Shown here: piece after piece, positions 10,455 to 20,790 of the stretch
Layout: every line of letters begins with the position of its first letter
How positions within the stretch are numbered: position 1 is the first letter of the stretch
Assembly (NCBI GenBank): GCA_036365145.1
Contig: JAEOAD010000005.1
Span: 3,348,001 to 3,412,000 of the forward strand
Direction of reading: 5' to 3'
Origin: Orientallactaga sibirica
Lineage: Eukaryota; Chordata; Mammalia; Rodentia; Dipodidae
DNA length: 64,000 nucleotides
Made by a program: the position numbers and the translations under genes
The notes under the pieces: generated by a model
The model's input: only the letters and a program-made list of their open reading frames with translations
Databases searched by the model: none
Told to the model about the DNA's origin: nothing

Positions 10455-11160
10455 TAAGAATAAAGGTAATGCAGGGTCTGAATGTTTCTGTCCTCCATCA
10501 AATCTATATGTGGAAACCTGACCTCCACTGGGAGGGTGTTAGGCGATGGAGCCTTCCTGAACGAGACTAGTCCTATGGAAAAGGTCCCCTAGAAAGAGCC
10601 TTCACGGGGGACTGCAGCGACACAGTGAAAAGACTGGTTGTGAAGACGTCTCTGACCATTTGAACGTATGTCTCCCCATAGACACAGATGTGTTATTAAA
10701 GATTGTAACTTGGATCTCCAGCACCTGTCTGGGAGAGGTGTCACCGTGAGCAGATCCTGGGTTCCAGCCAAAAGGCGGGACTGGGGCAGATCTGTTTTCA
10801 GCCTAAAGGTGTATACAGTGCTTGAGCTCCGCCTGGGCTTCCCAGAGTGTGCTTGCTCGCGCTGCTGCTCGAGGTTTGTCTCTCTCTGTGGATTTGGTAA
10901 GGGCGGCCAATTTATCCACCACGATGGAACTTCCCCTGGATCTGTGAGCCTGAAATCAATGCCATTCCTCCCGTAGACTATGTCTGGTTAGGAGCTTCAT
11001 CCCGGCGAGTAGCTGACCACGACGAGGTCCTTGCGTTGACAGTGCTTCTCTAGGCTGACTTCATCTTGCACTTTCCTGCTTCCACAGAGAAAGAAAATTC
11101 TAGTATTTAGGAAGTCCTTTCTTCATCGCATTTTGTTATAGCAGCTAACACTGAGACAAA
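10455..11160 (+). mobile_element. old LTR-like repeat (MaLR-type), fragmented
   Basis: 10463-10640 has AACCTGACCTCCACTGGGAG, GGGTGTTAGGCGATGGAGCC and CTAGTCCTATGGAAAAGG, the order seen in MaLR-type LTRs. 11130-11160 has TTTTGTTATAGCAGCTAACA, a typical end of such LTRs. The middle (10700-11080) is less recognisable and relatively CpG-rich. Confidence 0.5.
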
Positions 11161-11885
11161 ATACCTAGAAAATGCAAACAGCTAAATATAACTAAAAATA
11201 TACAAGCAATTAAATAGGAAAATATGAGAAACACTAAAGTGGATAATTTATAGGAGAAAACACGAGAGTGAAAAATGTACATGTGAAATATTCTCAAATA
11301 TACGGGTATTCAGAGAGATGTGAAAAACCATAAAGAAACACCACTTGACATCCACAAGGCTGGAAAAACAATTAAAAACTGATCATTAAACATATCATAG
11401 GACTACTTGTAACCATAGGTATGCTAACACAGGGATGGCATAGAGGCAAATTGGAATATGTCTTTTGGAAAATGATCTGGCAAAGCCTAGTGAATGTGAA
11501 AATATTCATTGCCTCAGACCCTGTGATTACAATGTTCAACATGATGCATTAAAAACACTGTAGTATAAATGGGAACATTACACCAAATGCTCTCCATATC
11601 AACGTCAATAATAGGGTGAAATCTAAGCAGCTCCACCCTGCTCCTCTCTGGTAAGCGTCCATTTTAGAGGGAAATTGATATGGACACTCCTGAATAAACA
11701 CGAGCGCATTTGTGAGCATTCATGACCCCAGGCACATTTCCCTCCTGAGAGTGCGAACAGCATTCAATTGTCTAGTCCTTTCAAGGATTGTCCAATAATT
11801 TTTTTTGACTCACTGTGTATTAAGCTCCTGACAATGAAAATGCTCATTGAAATATTCTACTTCTTTTTGAATTATTTATTGACAA
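11161..11885. other. unique AT-rich DNA
   Basis: No recognisable gene or repeat. Confidence 0.4.
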
Positions 11886-12088
11886 TTGTTAAAGATTTTT
11901 ATTTATTTGTGAGAAGAGAAAGAGAAAGAGAGAGAAAGTGGGTGTGCCAGGGTTTTTAGTCATTGCAAATGAATTCCAGACACATGTGCCTCTTTGTGCA
12001 CTGGCTTTACATAGGTACTGGGCAATATAACCTGGGTCATTAGGCGTTTCAGGCAAGCGCTTTAACCCCTGAGCCATCTCTCCAGCCC
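11886..12088 (-). mobile_element. B2-type SINE, antisense
   Basis: Ends CTGAGCCATCTCTCCAGCCC (reverse of the head). GA-rich left edge. Flanks share TGACAATT (11880 region and just after 12088), consistent with a target-site duplication. Confidence 0.93.
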
Positions 12089-12109
12089 CTGACAATTTTT
12101 TTCATACCT

Positions 12110-12475
12110 GTATATAATGAAGTTTTTTTTCCATAACTCCCTGACATTACCTTCTCTTGATGCCCTTCCCTGTCTCCTTCCTGCTGCACTTCTTCATAAT
12201 AGATCCTCTTCTACTTTGATTCCCCACCTCCCCCGTGTGGTTGTGACCCACCGAGTTTAGTTAGCCAGCACGGGCTCAGTAGGAGATTGTTTACCAGTGA
12301 CATGGGTCCTGCCAGTGGCTGCACCACTGTGAACAGTGTCTCTCAAACCTCCAGCCACCATCCACTGCCTATGACTTTGCAGGGAGGAATGGGGATCTCA
12401 TGACATCCTCCATCATCCAAGAAGGAATGCTGATGGGCCCAGACAATTCAGATGGTCGGCTGGTAAGAAGGAACT
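12110..12475 (-). mobile_element. L1 3' UTR fragment, antisense
   Basis: Pyrimidine-rich start, then TAGATCCTCTTCTACTTTGA and CATCCAAGAAGGAATGCTGA followed by GGGCCCAGACAATTC, as in antisense rodent L1 3' UTRs. Confidence 0.6.
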
Positions 12476-13834
12476 TACAGCATTACGTTACATTAAGTGT
12501 CACTTCCCATACTTTCGTTCACATTCCATTAGTTCAAAAACTGTCAGAGGTCTTACACACAGTAGTGTCCCTTTGAGAACCTGACCAAAATATTTTAAGG
12601 TATAGTTGTAACCAGACATTCACACAAGAATGTCTAATGCTTAAAAATTGAAAGTCACATGGCCTCTGTCTATCCCCATGCCTACAGGATCCTATCCCAC
12701 CTGCTGGGACAATTAACACTCAGTCTCTTGCTCCAGAAAACAAACTGCCCACTCATTTCCATTGCAAGCACAGTATCGTTCCACTGGTGGCATGTCAGGC
12801 TTTCCTTTTCTGCATGTCCTTACCAGCATTCCTTGCTTATGTTCTAAGTGTCCTAGTGCATGTGATTGCCCTCTGTCCCCTGCGCTGTCTCTCTGCCCTT
12901 CTCTTGCTCTTCTGCTCCCACCACCTCCAGTCACCTCAGACCTTTATTACCAGAGCACACGCCATGCACAGCTGCCTTACTACCTTGTATCCTTTTTATT
13001 TCACCTCAGGTAAATCTTGAAACTCCATCTTGATCTTGACAGCAAGAGACGTCCTGATGGCACTTGAAGCCCACCTTCACCATGATGCCAAAGTCAGAAT
13101 TCAAATCTGTTCTGCATGTTGCTATGGCAAGCTTGCTGGCACTCAGCTCTACTTCCTGCCGCTTTGCAAGTTGTGAGTCGGCTGCTCCCTGAGGTCATGC
13201 CTCCTGAGAGGAACTCATTGTTTCCTTTGTTCTAGGCCCTTGCATTAAAAATTTCATCAAATATAGGCCCACTATTTTCTTGATTCAAGTTTATCTAAAA
13301 CACTTACAGTAAAAATCAACTCCTTCAAGACAAAAGAGGTCATTTATTGTATAGCGGTGTGTAAATATGTGCTTTGAGATGTTGTTACGAATCAGTGTTA
13401 ATGAATCAAATATACCAACTAAAGCCCTGCACTGTGAGCAGCTGAATGCTAATCTCCCAGCCCAGTTTTCTCCAAGCCATTCTCTAGTACACACAGAATC
13501 AGGGAGCCCGTAAAATGTAGTTCCATTTACCTTCTGCTCAGCAGGAATGCGATTGCAAAGTTCAGTAACTTCATGTTTTCTTTAGGAGTGCTTAAATTAT
13601 AAAGCTTTTTACTTTCCATTTCATGTTTGGAATCTCATTTTATTCTGGAGGGTTTAAACTATTCTCTGAATTTATCATCTTTCATTAGATTGTTTTTTTT
13701 TTTGAGACAAAAGTTTTATAAATTCTGTAAATGACCTCATTTAAATGATCTTCTCAAATAAATTCTACCTGAAAAAGTAATCAAACAAAAAATATTAACT
13801 TGAACAATTACCACTTTATAAGACCTCATTTTTG
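12476..13834. other. unique DNA
   Basis: No gene recognised. Overlapping frames at 12713-13020 and 13291-13494 are short and mutually inconsistent. 13688-13700 is a short T-run. Confidence 0.4.
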
Positions 13835-13872
13835 CACATGTATGTTTGTGTACATGTATGTGTGCATGTCTA

Positions 13873-13899
13873 TGTGTGTGTGTGTGTGTGAGAGAGAGA
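13873..13899. repeat. (TG)n/(AG)n run
   Basis: Short compound dinucleotide repeat in the B4 tail. Confidence 0.95.
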
Positions 13900-13992
13900 A
13901 TGCGTGTATGGGCTTGTGTATGAGCACATGTGGATAGGCTAGAGGTCAATGCCCAATGTCCCCTTCAGTCACTGTCCACGTTACTTTTTCTA

Positions 13993-14214
13993 AAAATATA
14001 TTTATTTATTTATTTATTTGAGAGAGAGAAAAAGAGGGGAGAGCGCATGCACTTGTGAGAGAAAATGGGCACACCAGGGCCTCCAGCCACTGCAAATGAA
14101 CTCCAGATGCATGTGCCCCCTTGTGCATCTGGCTTATGTGGGTTCTGGAGAATCAAACCAGGATCCTTTGGCTTTTCAGGCAAATGCCTTAGCCGCTAAG
14201 CCATCTCTTCAGCC
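13993..14214 (-). mobile_element. B2-type SINE nested in B4
   Basis: TTTATTTATTTATTTGAGAG tail, AGGGCCTCCAGCCACTGC body, CGCTAAGCCATCTCTTCAGC head in reverse. Confidence 0.93.
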
Positions 14215-14385
14215 CCACACTGCTTTTTGAGACGGTATTTCATTCATGCTAGAGCTCTCTGAGCTGGCTAGCTTCCTGAGCACTGATATACATACAGGAG
14301 AACACCACCATGCCCAGAAAATTCTTACCTTCTGATCATAATCTAATAAATAACTAATCTGGGTCAGAAAATTGTAAAATTCTTT

Positions 14386-14530
14386 CAATTCCCAGTACTC
14401 ATGTAAGCCAGGTTTACAAGGTAGTGCATATATCTGGAGTTTGTTTGCAGTGGCTGAAGGCCCTGGTACATCCATTCTCTCTCCTCTCTTTTTCTCTCTC
14501 ATAAAATAAATTAAAAAATACTTTAAAAAA
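14386..14530 (+). mobile_element. B2-type SINE, 5'-truncated
   Basis: Starts within the body (ATTCCCAGTACTCATGTAAG) and runs through GGAGTTTGTTTGCAGTGG to CT-rich and A-rich tails. The box A/B head is missing. Confidence 0.85.
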
Positions 14531-14614
14531 AGTTAAAAACTAATTGCACATGTATGTTTCTTCCTTTATTGCTCAGTTTTTGCACTTCATCCTGGAAAAC
14601 ATCTACATAATATA

Positions 14615-14660
14615 GTTTTTTTAGTTTTATTAATTAATTAATTTATTAATTAATATAGTG
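14615..14660. repeat. AT-rich low-complexity TTAA block
   Basis: Runs of TTAATTAATTAATT give a near-palindromic AT block. Confidence 0.85.
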
Positions 14661-14713
14661 TTTATTAGGTATCTTAGCTAAATATATTTAGGTTAAATTA
14701 AAATGTCTCAATT

Positions 14714-14955
14714 TGGGGTTGGAGAGATGGCTTAGTGATTAAGGCACATGCCTATGAATCCTAAGACCCTGGATCGATTCTCCAGGTCCCACCTAAGCCA
14801 GATGCACAAGGGGACACATAAATCTGGAGTTCATTTGCAGTGGCTAGAGGCCCTGGTGCACCCATTCTCACTTTCCCTCTCTCTCTCTCTTTCCCTTTCT
14901 CTGCCTGTAATAAATAAATAAATAAAAATAAAATCTTAAAAAATAAAATGAAATG
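14714..14955 (+). mobile_element. B2-type SINE
   Basis: GGGGTTGGAGAGATGGCTTAG head, GATCGATTCTCCAGGTCCC box B region, CT tail, then A-rich tail. Confidence 0.93.
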
Positions 14956-15518
14956 AGAAATAAAAATGTCTCAATTTGATTCATGAGTCATGTTGAAAAT
15001 GACTTGCTATTGCCTATTGTCAGCATTTTACTTATTTTAGCCCCTTCAATTTAACCTTAAGAACCACTACTGCTAGGTTTTCTACCATATATATAAAACG
15101 ATCAGCACATCTGAGACCTGACTATGCCATCCCATAGCTTTGCTGTCTGCCGTCCACCTGTTTCCTCTTCCACAAATTTATTTTCATGTTCTCTATTTTC
15201 AGTAAAGATATTCAAAAATATAGTTATCATGCTGCTTTTGCTGATACACAGGCTTTTCAGGCCATTTCAGTTGTAAGCCTTAAAATGTGATTCAAAATAA
15301 AATTAAAATATTTATGAAATTATATATTAGTAATCATACTCAAATATGTTGAATTAAAATGACACCTGGCCCAGCCACATTATTTTCTTGAAATTGATTA
15401 TAAAAATATTTTGTAAAATTGTGATAATCTTAGTATATGGTGAATGCATATTTTTATTAATATTGCCTGTTTTATTTTTCATTTCAAGAAATATACAATT
15501 GGTATTTAAAATAACCAA
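14956..15518. other. unique AT-rich DNA
   Basis: No gene or repeat recognised. Confidence 0.4.
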
Positions 15519-15655
15519 GAAAGCTGGGAATGATGGCATCTGCCTTTGGTCCCAGCACTAGGGAGGCTGAGGTAGGAGGATCACTGTGAGTTCCAGGTCA
15601 TCTTGGGCTAGAGTGAGACCTTGCCTCAAAAAACAAACAAACAAATAAACCAAAA
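15519..15655 (+). mobile_element. B1 SINE
   Basis: AAGCTGGGAATGATGGCATC, TCCCAGCACTAGGGAGGC, TGGGCTAGAGTGAGACC, CAAA tail. One internal B1 segment is missing. Confidence 0.9.
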
Positions 15656-15889
15656 CCCCCCAAATTAAAAAGATAGAGATGCCTCACTTTGTGCTGAACA
15701 CCATCACTTCTCAGCACTTTAGTGAGTTTGGCGTCACCCCAGTGGCCACTGCCATCTGAAGAGAGAAGATTCTCTAACCAAAACTGAGAGTTGCATTAAT
15801 GTATGGGCACAAACAGAAGTATTTAGATGGCAGTTTGGTGGGCATGAAATACCCATTTAGCTAGCCAACAGAAGTAGTTCCCCCCTAGG

Positions 15890-15908
15890 GTTTGTGACCC
15901 CCCCCCCC
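15890..15908. repeat. poly-C run
   Basis: A short tract with a run of ten or so C residues. Confidence 0.85.
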
Positions 15909-16029
15909 AGCTTTTCATCAGGTTTTCAGCACAAGGCAGGAATTTCCTCTCATTGAGCGAGTGTCAGGTCCCATCAGAGGGCCCCTCCTTTCCTGGGTAA
16001 CAAGCGAACCACCATTTCACAAGACCACT

Positions 16030-16345
16030 TTTGCAAGAGGCGGTGGAAAGGTTGTAAGAGCCCGGGAGGAGGAGGAGTGCTTACAATGCTGTCTTCCAGA
16101 CACAAAGGTGCCCTTGATATTCCTGATGTCACAGTGGCGGACACTACCTGCACAAGAGCTGCGTAATGGGAGAACACATGATGACATCAAAATGGAAGAG
16201 AGACTGGTTGGAAAGAAGTCGGGATTCCATGGAGGGGCTGGGAAGGGACAAGGGAGGGTCATGGGAGTGGGTTATGATTTCCATGTATTGTTTATTTTGT
16301 GGATGTTGTCAATAAAAATGGTAAAAAAATTACATGAAATAATCA
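16030..16345 (+). mobile_element. L1 3' UTR and tail
   Basis: AGTGCTTACAATGCTGTCTTC, GATGACATCAAAATGGAAGA and CAATAAAAATGG match the end of the L1 3' UTR at 60.76-61.0 kb in this window (GACCGCTTACAATGTAATC, GATGGCATCAAAATAAAAG). The 137-residue frame at 15961-16374 is a product of this repeat. Confidence 0.75.
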
Positions 16346-17173
16346 AGATGTCAACTAAGTTGGAAATGGGTTAGTTTGTCTAAATTGGCCTTGTTCCTTA
16401 CAAATTTGATAGAGCTTTTAAGTTTATGTTCTTTAGTGCATTTATATCCAACTTAGGCTTAATTATTAAAACTTTAGAGAAGATTACTCATACAGGGTAA
16501 GATACTGAGGTCCTGACAAATTTTCATTGGACTCTTTACATCATTAAAACAATTTACCAGCATAATCTCTCCTCCCATCTATGTTCATGAAATCAGTCCT
16601 CACAGGAGATTTCAAGATTGAGTTAGGAAATTAAAACTTACATTACTGGATGGACTATTTTTATGTCTAAGATGACCACTGAGTCTTCTTGTAACATAGG
16701 AGAATAGGAATATTAAAATTATAAACATTCACTTTAAACTTTCAAAGGACATTTGAGTATTAAGACATGAATATCTGCAAATATTATGAATGGAAGAACC
16801 AAGAACAAGGATTTTTTATTAAAATGTAAGATTGGAAAAAATCCATCTTAATTAGCAGCATTCTTAATGTGATGGGGATAATTATCTGATTTACTGAGAG
16901 TCTTTTAATAGGGAGGCCATCACCTCAATGAATATCAAATGGGATGAAATGTGCATAGACTATCAATATCAATCATTTTTTCCTGACAAGTTAGTAGCAT
17001 TCAGAGTCTAAATGTGTAGGAAATATAAAGTTTTTTGAAAGCTCTTTACTACCATCAAGAAATTTAGAGTGCATTGTACATGTGACAGAAGGAGGAACAA
17101 GAAGCCGCATTAAAAGGCAAAATGATATTCATGAAAAGATAAGCATGCAATACACAGGGCCAGGAAGGAAAGG
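16346..17173. other. unique AT-rich DNA
   Basis: No gene or repeat recognised. Confidence 0.4.
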
Positions 17174-17190
17174 ATCTTTTTTTTTTTTTT

Positions 17191-17232
<42 letters not shown>

Positions 17233-17416
17233 GGTGCACCAGGGCCATTTCAGCTGCTGTGAATGAACTCCAGACACTTGGGTCCCCTTGTGTGCGTGTC
17301 CCGCATTGCACGCTTGCATCACTATGTCTGGCTAAACAGGGGACCTGGAAAATCGAATAGCATTCTTAGGCTTCACAGGCAGGTGCTTTAACCATTAAGC
17401 CATCTCTCCAGCCCAA
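17174..17416 (-). mobile_element. B2-type SINE, antisense
   Basis: T-run, (GA)n 17196-17229, GGGTGCACCAGGGCC body, ATTAAGCCATCTCTCCAGCC head in reverse. There is a small divergent patch at 17290-17320. Confidence 0.93.
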
Positions 17417-17540
17417 AGGATCTATTTTTAATTTCATTGAGGTAATCCAAGGAAATGTTTACTTACATGGACCTTCAAGGATGAGCAAGTGTTCTTTTAA
17501 TAACAAAGAAGATGGGGAAGTATACTAAGATGAATCAGGT

Positions 17541-17754
17541 TGGGCTGGAGAGATGGCTTAGCAGCTAAGTGTTTGCCTGTGAAGCCCAAGGACCCAGGTT
17601 TGATCCCCAGGACCCACGTAAGTCAGATGCACAAGGTAGGGCATGAGTCTGGAGTTTGTTTGCAGTGGCTAGAGGCCCTAGCACATCCATTCTCTCTCAT
17701 TGGCCCATTTCTTTCTGTCTCTCTCTGTCAAATAAAATAAAATAAATAAAAAGC
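17541..17754 (+). mobile_element. B2-type SINE with perfect TSD
   Basis: Head TGGGCTGGAGAGATGGCTTA, box B AGGTTTGATCCCC, A-rich tail. The target-site duplication TGAATCAGGTTG flanks it at 17531-17542 and 17755-17766. Confidence 0.96.
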
Positions 17755-17850
17755 TGAATCAGGTTGCAAAAAGTTCAAATAAATGAGATTATGAAAAGAA
17801 GAGAGTGAATATAATGTTGATTTCAATGGGAAGGGATGGCTTTGCGCTTT

Positions 17851-17889
17851 GCGTGCGTGTGTGTGTGCGTGCGTGTGTGTGTTTGTGTG
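17851..17889. repeat. GT/GC-rich simple repeat
   Basis: Interrupted (GT)n with GCGT steps. Confidence 0.9.
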
Positions 17890-17937
17890 TAGGAATATCT
17901 ATGACATAGTATATGTGAATTTAGAAAACAATCTTTG

Positions 17938-18178
17938 GCTGTTGGTCTTTGTCTTTAACCTTATTTGAGACAGGATTTCTCTTGTTCTTTTGCCATTCTG
18001 CCTGGCCCATGAGCTATGGAAGTCTCCTGACGCCACCATTCATCACTGTATGTACATTTGATTATAGACACTTCTGCTACTTGAATCAGGTTTAATGTGG
18101 GTTCTGGGCATCTAATCTCTTGTTATCAGGCTTGCACAGCAAGTGCTTTTAACCATTGAGCCATTTCCTCAGCCTTAG
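17938..18178 (-). mobile_element. B4/RSINE-type SINE, antisense
   Basis: TTTGAGACAGGATTTCTC, ATGTGGGTTCTGGGCATC, GCAAGTGCTTTTAACCATTG, GAGCCATTTCCTCAGCC: the B4-type order in reverse, diverged. Confidence 0.7.
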
Positions 18179-18373
18179 ATTGCCTTTTTAAGAATCAAAG
18201 AAATCTCTTTGTAGGAGAGCCTGCAGAAAATAGAGCTGAGTGCGGACGGGACTGCTTGGCTGATGAGATTTCCATGGGATGGAATCAACTTTATTAATTC
18301 AGTAGGAAGTCACTGAGTAGTGGAAAGAGTTGGCACATTTTTTAAACCTTTGATTTGTGTTTTATTTATTTAT

Positions 18374-18506
18374 TTTGAGACAGAGTCTTATACTGTAGCC
18401 AGGCTCTCCTGAACTTGCTATGTAGACCAGGCTGGCCTCGAACCATCTATCTGCCTCAGCCTCCAGGGTGCTTGGGTTACAGGCATGAGCCACCATGCTT
18501 GGCACT
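18374..18506 (-). mobile_element. B1 SINE, antisense
   Basis: TTTGAGACAGAGTCTTATAC, GACCAGGCTGGCCTCGAACC, CATGAGCCACCATGCTTGG. Confidence 0.9.
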
Positions 18507-18574
18507 TTACCTTACGTTCTAACGTTTGGGAGATGATAGCTAGATGCTATGAGCTTCAAAGAAGCTATGTATTT

Positions 18575-19030
18575 TAAAAACATTTTTCTTGACACTTTTC
18601 ATATTTTTGACAATAATATCCTCTTTTTATTTTCCTGTGAGCACTTCCTTCTGTTCTTAACCCCTTTCATTGAGTTGAAGGTCTTCTTTTTCCAAGTAAT
18701 CCATCTTCTATTTTGATGGCATTTTTTCCCTCCTCTGTCATCCATGATGGGATGTTAAGGACCCTATATTGCACAGATTCTTGCAGGAACGATGGTCTTT
18801 GTGAGGTCCTGAACACGGTGGCTACTTCATGTCCAAAGACAGCATTCCAAACCACTGCTCCCATCCTTTGGCTCTTATGTGCTTTCTGCCACTTCTTCAG
18901 CAATGTTCCCTGAGCCTTGGTGGGTGTCATGGTGATGTGTCATTGGGTACTGAGCATTCAGCTGGTGCTTATTCTCAGAAATTTGCTATGATTTGAGTCT
19001 CCCCAGTAGTAACTGACATCCAAACAATTC
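18575..19030 (-). mobile_element. L1 3' UTR fragment, antisense
   Basis: TCCATCTTCTATTTTGATGG, GAGCCTTGGTGGGTGTCATG, GTACTGAGCATTCAGCTGG: typical antisense rodent L1 3' UTR wording. The 87-residue minus-strand frame and the 66-residue plus-strand frame here are by-products. Confidence 0.7.
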
Positions 19031-19039
19031 GTTGTTTTT

Positions 19040-19199
19040 GTTGTAGTTTTTGCTTTTTTTGGCTTTTAGAGGTAGGGTCTCGCTCTAGCCTGGGCTGACC
19101 TAGAACTCACTATGTAGTCTCAGGGTGGCCTCAAACTCATGGCAATCCCCCTGCCTCCCAAGTGTTGGGATTAAAAGCTTGTGCCACCACACATGGCTC
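19040..19199 (-). mobile_element. B1 SINE, antisense
   Basis: GAGGTAGGGTCTCGCTCTAG, ACCTAGAACTCACTATGTAG, TGTTGGGATTAAAAGC. Confidence 0.93.
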
Positions 19200-19212
19200 A
19201 AACCAAACAGTG

Positions 19213-19444
19213 TTTTTTTTGTTTTTTTTTAAAAATATTTTTTATTGTTTATTTGGGAGAGAGAGAGGAAGAGAGAGATAGAGAGAAAGAGAGAATGGGC
19301 ATACCAGCATCTCCAGCCACTGCATATGAACTCCAGACACATGCACCCCTTTGTGCATCTGGCTTATGTGGGTCCTGGGGAATTGAACTGGGGTCCTTAG
19401 GCTTCGCAGGCAAATGCCTTAACCGCTAAGCCATTTCCTCAGCC
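19213..19444 (-). mobile_element. B2-type SINE with TSD
   Basis: GA-rich edge, ATCTCCAGCCACTGCATATG body, CGCTAAGCCATTTCCTCAGC head. The target-site duplication CCAAACAGTG lies at 19203-19212 and 19445-19454. Confidence 0.95.
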
Positions 19445-19454
19445 CCAAACAGTG

Positions 19455-19800
19455 GGTTTTTTAAGGTAAAGAGATAGAAGTTCATTGGGTAGGAAGTTTG
19501 TATAAGAAAATCCAGCTTCAACATGCAACAGCTGCTGTGAAAGCAAGTGAGGATCCACTGGACAGAGCTGCAGACAGACAAAAGCACAGCAAGTAGGAGA
19601 GGAAAGAAGCTAACAATGGCAGCCCTTTGATTCTCCCAGAGAAGGCATTCAGAACAAGAGTGACTCATGCCAGCCTCAAAAATACCAGCTTGAAAACACT
19701 GCAGGTCCTGCCTTGCAGACTATTGGGGAGTTGGCATCTGGGAGGGCAAAGATTGCCCAGCAGAGACATTTCAGATGAGATGGTCAAGGCATCTTCTGGT
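19455..19800. other. unique DNA
   Basis: No recognised gene. Two short opposite-strand frames overlap here (19426-19668 minus, 19627-19917 plus). Confidence 0.4.
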
Positions 19801-19875
19801 TTTGTTTTATTTTTATTTTATTTTATTTTACTTTATTTTATTTTATTTTATTTTATTTTATTTTATTTTATTGTA
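19801..19875. repeat. (TTTTA)n microsatellite
   Basis: About 14 TTTTA units with a few changes, grown from the A-tail of the adjoining antisense B2. Confidence 0.95.
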
Positions 19876-19913
19876 TGTCATTTTATTTATTTGAGAGAAA
19901 AAGACAACAAGAG

Positions 19914-19953
<40 letters not shown>

Positions 19954-20100
19954 GGTGCAGCAGGGCCTCCAGCCACTGTCAATGAACTCCAGACACATGT
20001 GCCACCTTGTGCATCTGGCTTACGTGGGTTCTGGGGAATCAAACCTGGGTCCTTTGGCTTTGCAGACAAACACGTTAACTGCTAAGCCATCTCTCCAGCC
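19876..20100 (-). mobile_element. B2-type SINE, antisense
   Basis: GAGAGAGA tract, AGGGCCTCCAGCCACTGTC, CTAAGCCATCTCTCCAGCCC. CTTCTG plus T-rich sequence occurs on both flanks (about 19793 and 20101), probably the TSD. Confidence 0.94.
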
Positions 20101-20439
20101 CTTCTGTTTTATTTAGAATCAAGGCTGTCATATTCTACACCACACACATCTTCTAACTGGTTTCTCCAATAGTAAGGATCCTCAAGGTAGCTCATAATGA
20201 CATATAAAGCACACTTTCTGCTGGGACTTCCAAGGACCCTCTGGTCGGTCTGTTTCCTGCTCGGAGAGGCATAGCATCAGCACATCTAGGTTTGGAGTAG
20301 GCGTCAACTTTCTTCGTTAATTTTCAGATAAGTGTCTTTATATGAGTCAAGGATGGTGCACGACCAGTGGGGAAATTAGATTTGAAGGTAGAAGGTTTAG
20401 TTATTCTCAGTAGAATGCCTTGGTCCACCTTATAAGGAA
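20101..20439. other. unique DNA
   Basis: Nothing recognised. Confidence 0.4.
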
Positions 20440-20790
20440 TGCTGAATGCTCCTGGTGGTGGTTTGACTCAGGTGTCTCATAAACTTAGGTGTTCTGAAAG
20501 CTAGGTTCCCAGCTGATGGAGATTTGGGAATTAACACCTTCTGGAGGTAGTGTATTGTTGGAGGCAGGCTTATGGGTATTATAGCCAGCGTCCCTTTGCC
20601 AGCATTTGGCACACTCTCTTGTTCCTGTTGTCAGCCAGTGGTGATGTCCAGCCTCTGCTCATAGCATCATTTTCCCCTGCCATCATGGAGCTTCCCCTCA
20701 AGCCTGTAAGCCAAACCAAATCCTTTTTTTCCCCCGCAAGCTGCTCTTGGCTGGCAAGGGGAGCCTGACTGCGACCCTCTTCTTGCTGGT
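20440..20790 (+). mobile_element. medium-reiterated repeat (hAT/MaLR-like)
   Basis: AGGTGTCTCATAAACTTAGG, CCCAGCTGATGGAGATTTGG and GTGTATTGTTGGAGGCAGGC closely match, in reverse complement, the element split around the LTR at 49.9-50.5 kb. The 3' part (CATCATGGAGCTTCCCCTCA, CCTGTAAGCCAAACCAAATC) has the look of a non-autonomous element end. Confidence 0.75.

Larger units (their letters stand above)
13835..14330 (-). mobile_element. B4-type SINE split by a B2
   Basis: 13835-13992 is the TG-rich B4 tail and following B4 sequence in reverse (AGGTCAATGCCCAATGTCCC). 14217-14330 resumes the same element (CTTTTTGAGACGGTATTTCA, CACCACCATGCCCAG). The B2 at 13993-14214 lies exactly between. Confidence 0.75.

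Noticed and set aside
15961..16374. 137-residue plus-strand frame
   Set aside because: Much of it is L1 3' UTR, matching the copy at 60.7-61.0 kb.
17541..17754. tRNA gene (box A and box B visible)
   Set aside because: The boxes belong to a B2-type SINE with CT- and A-rich tails and a 12-bp target-site duplication. The same applies to all other B2 copies.
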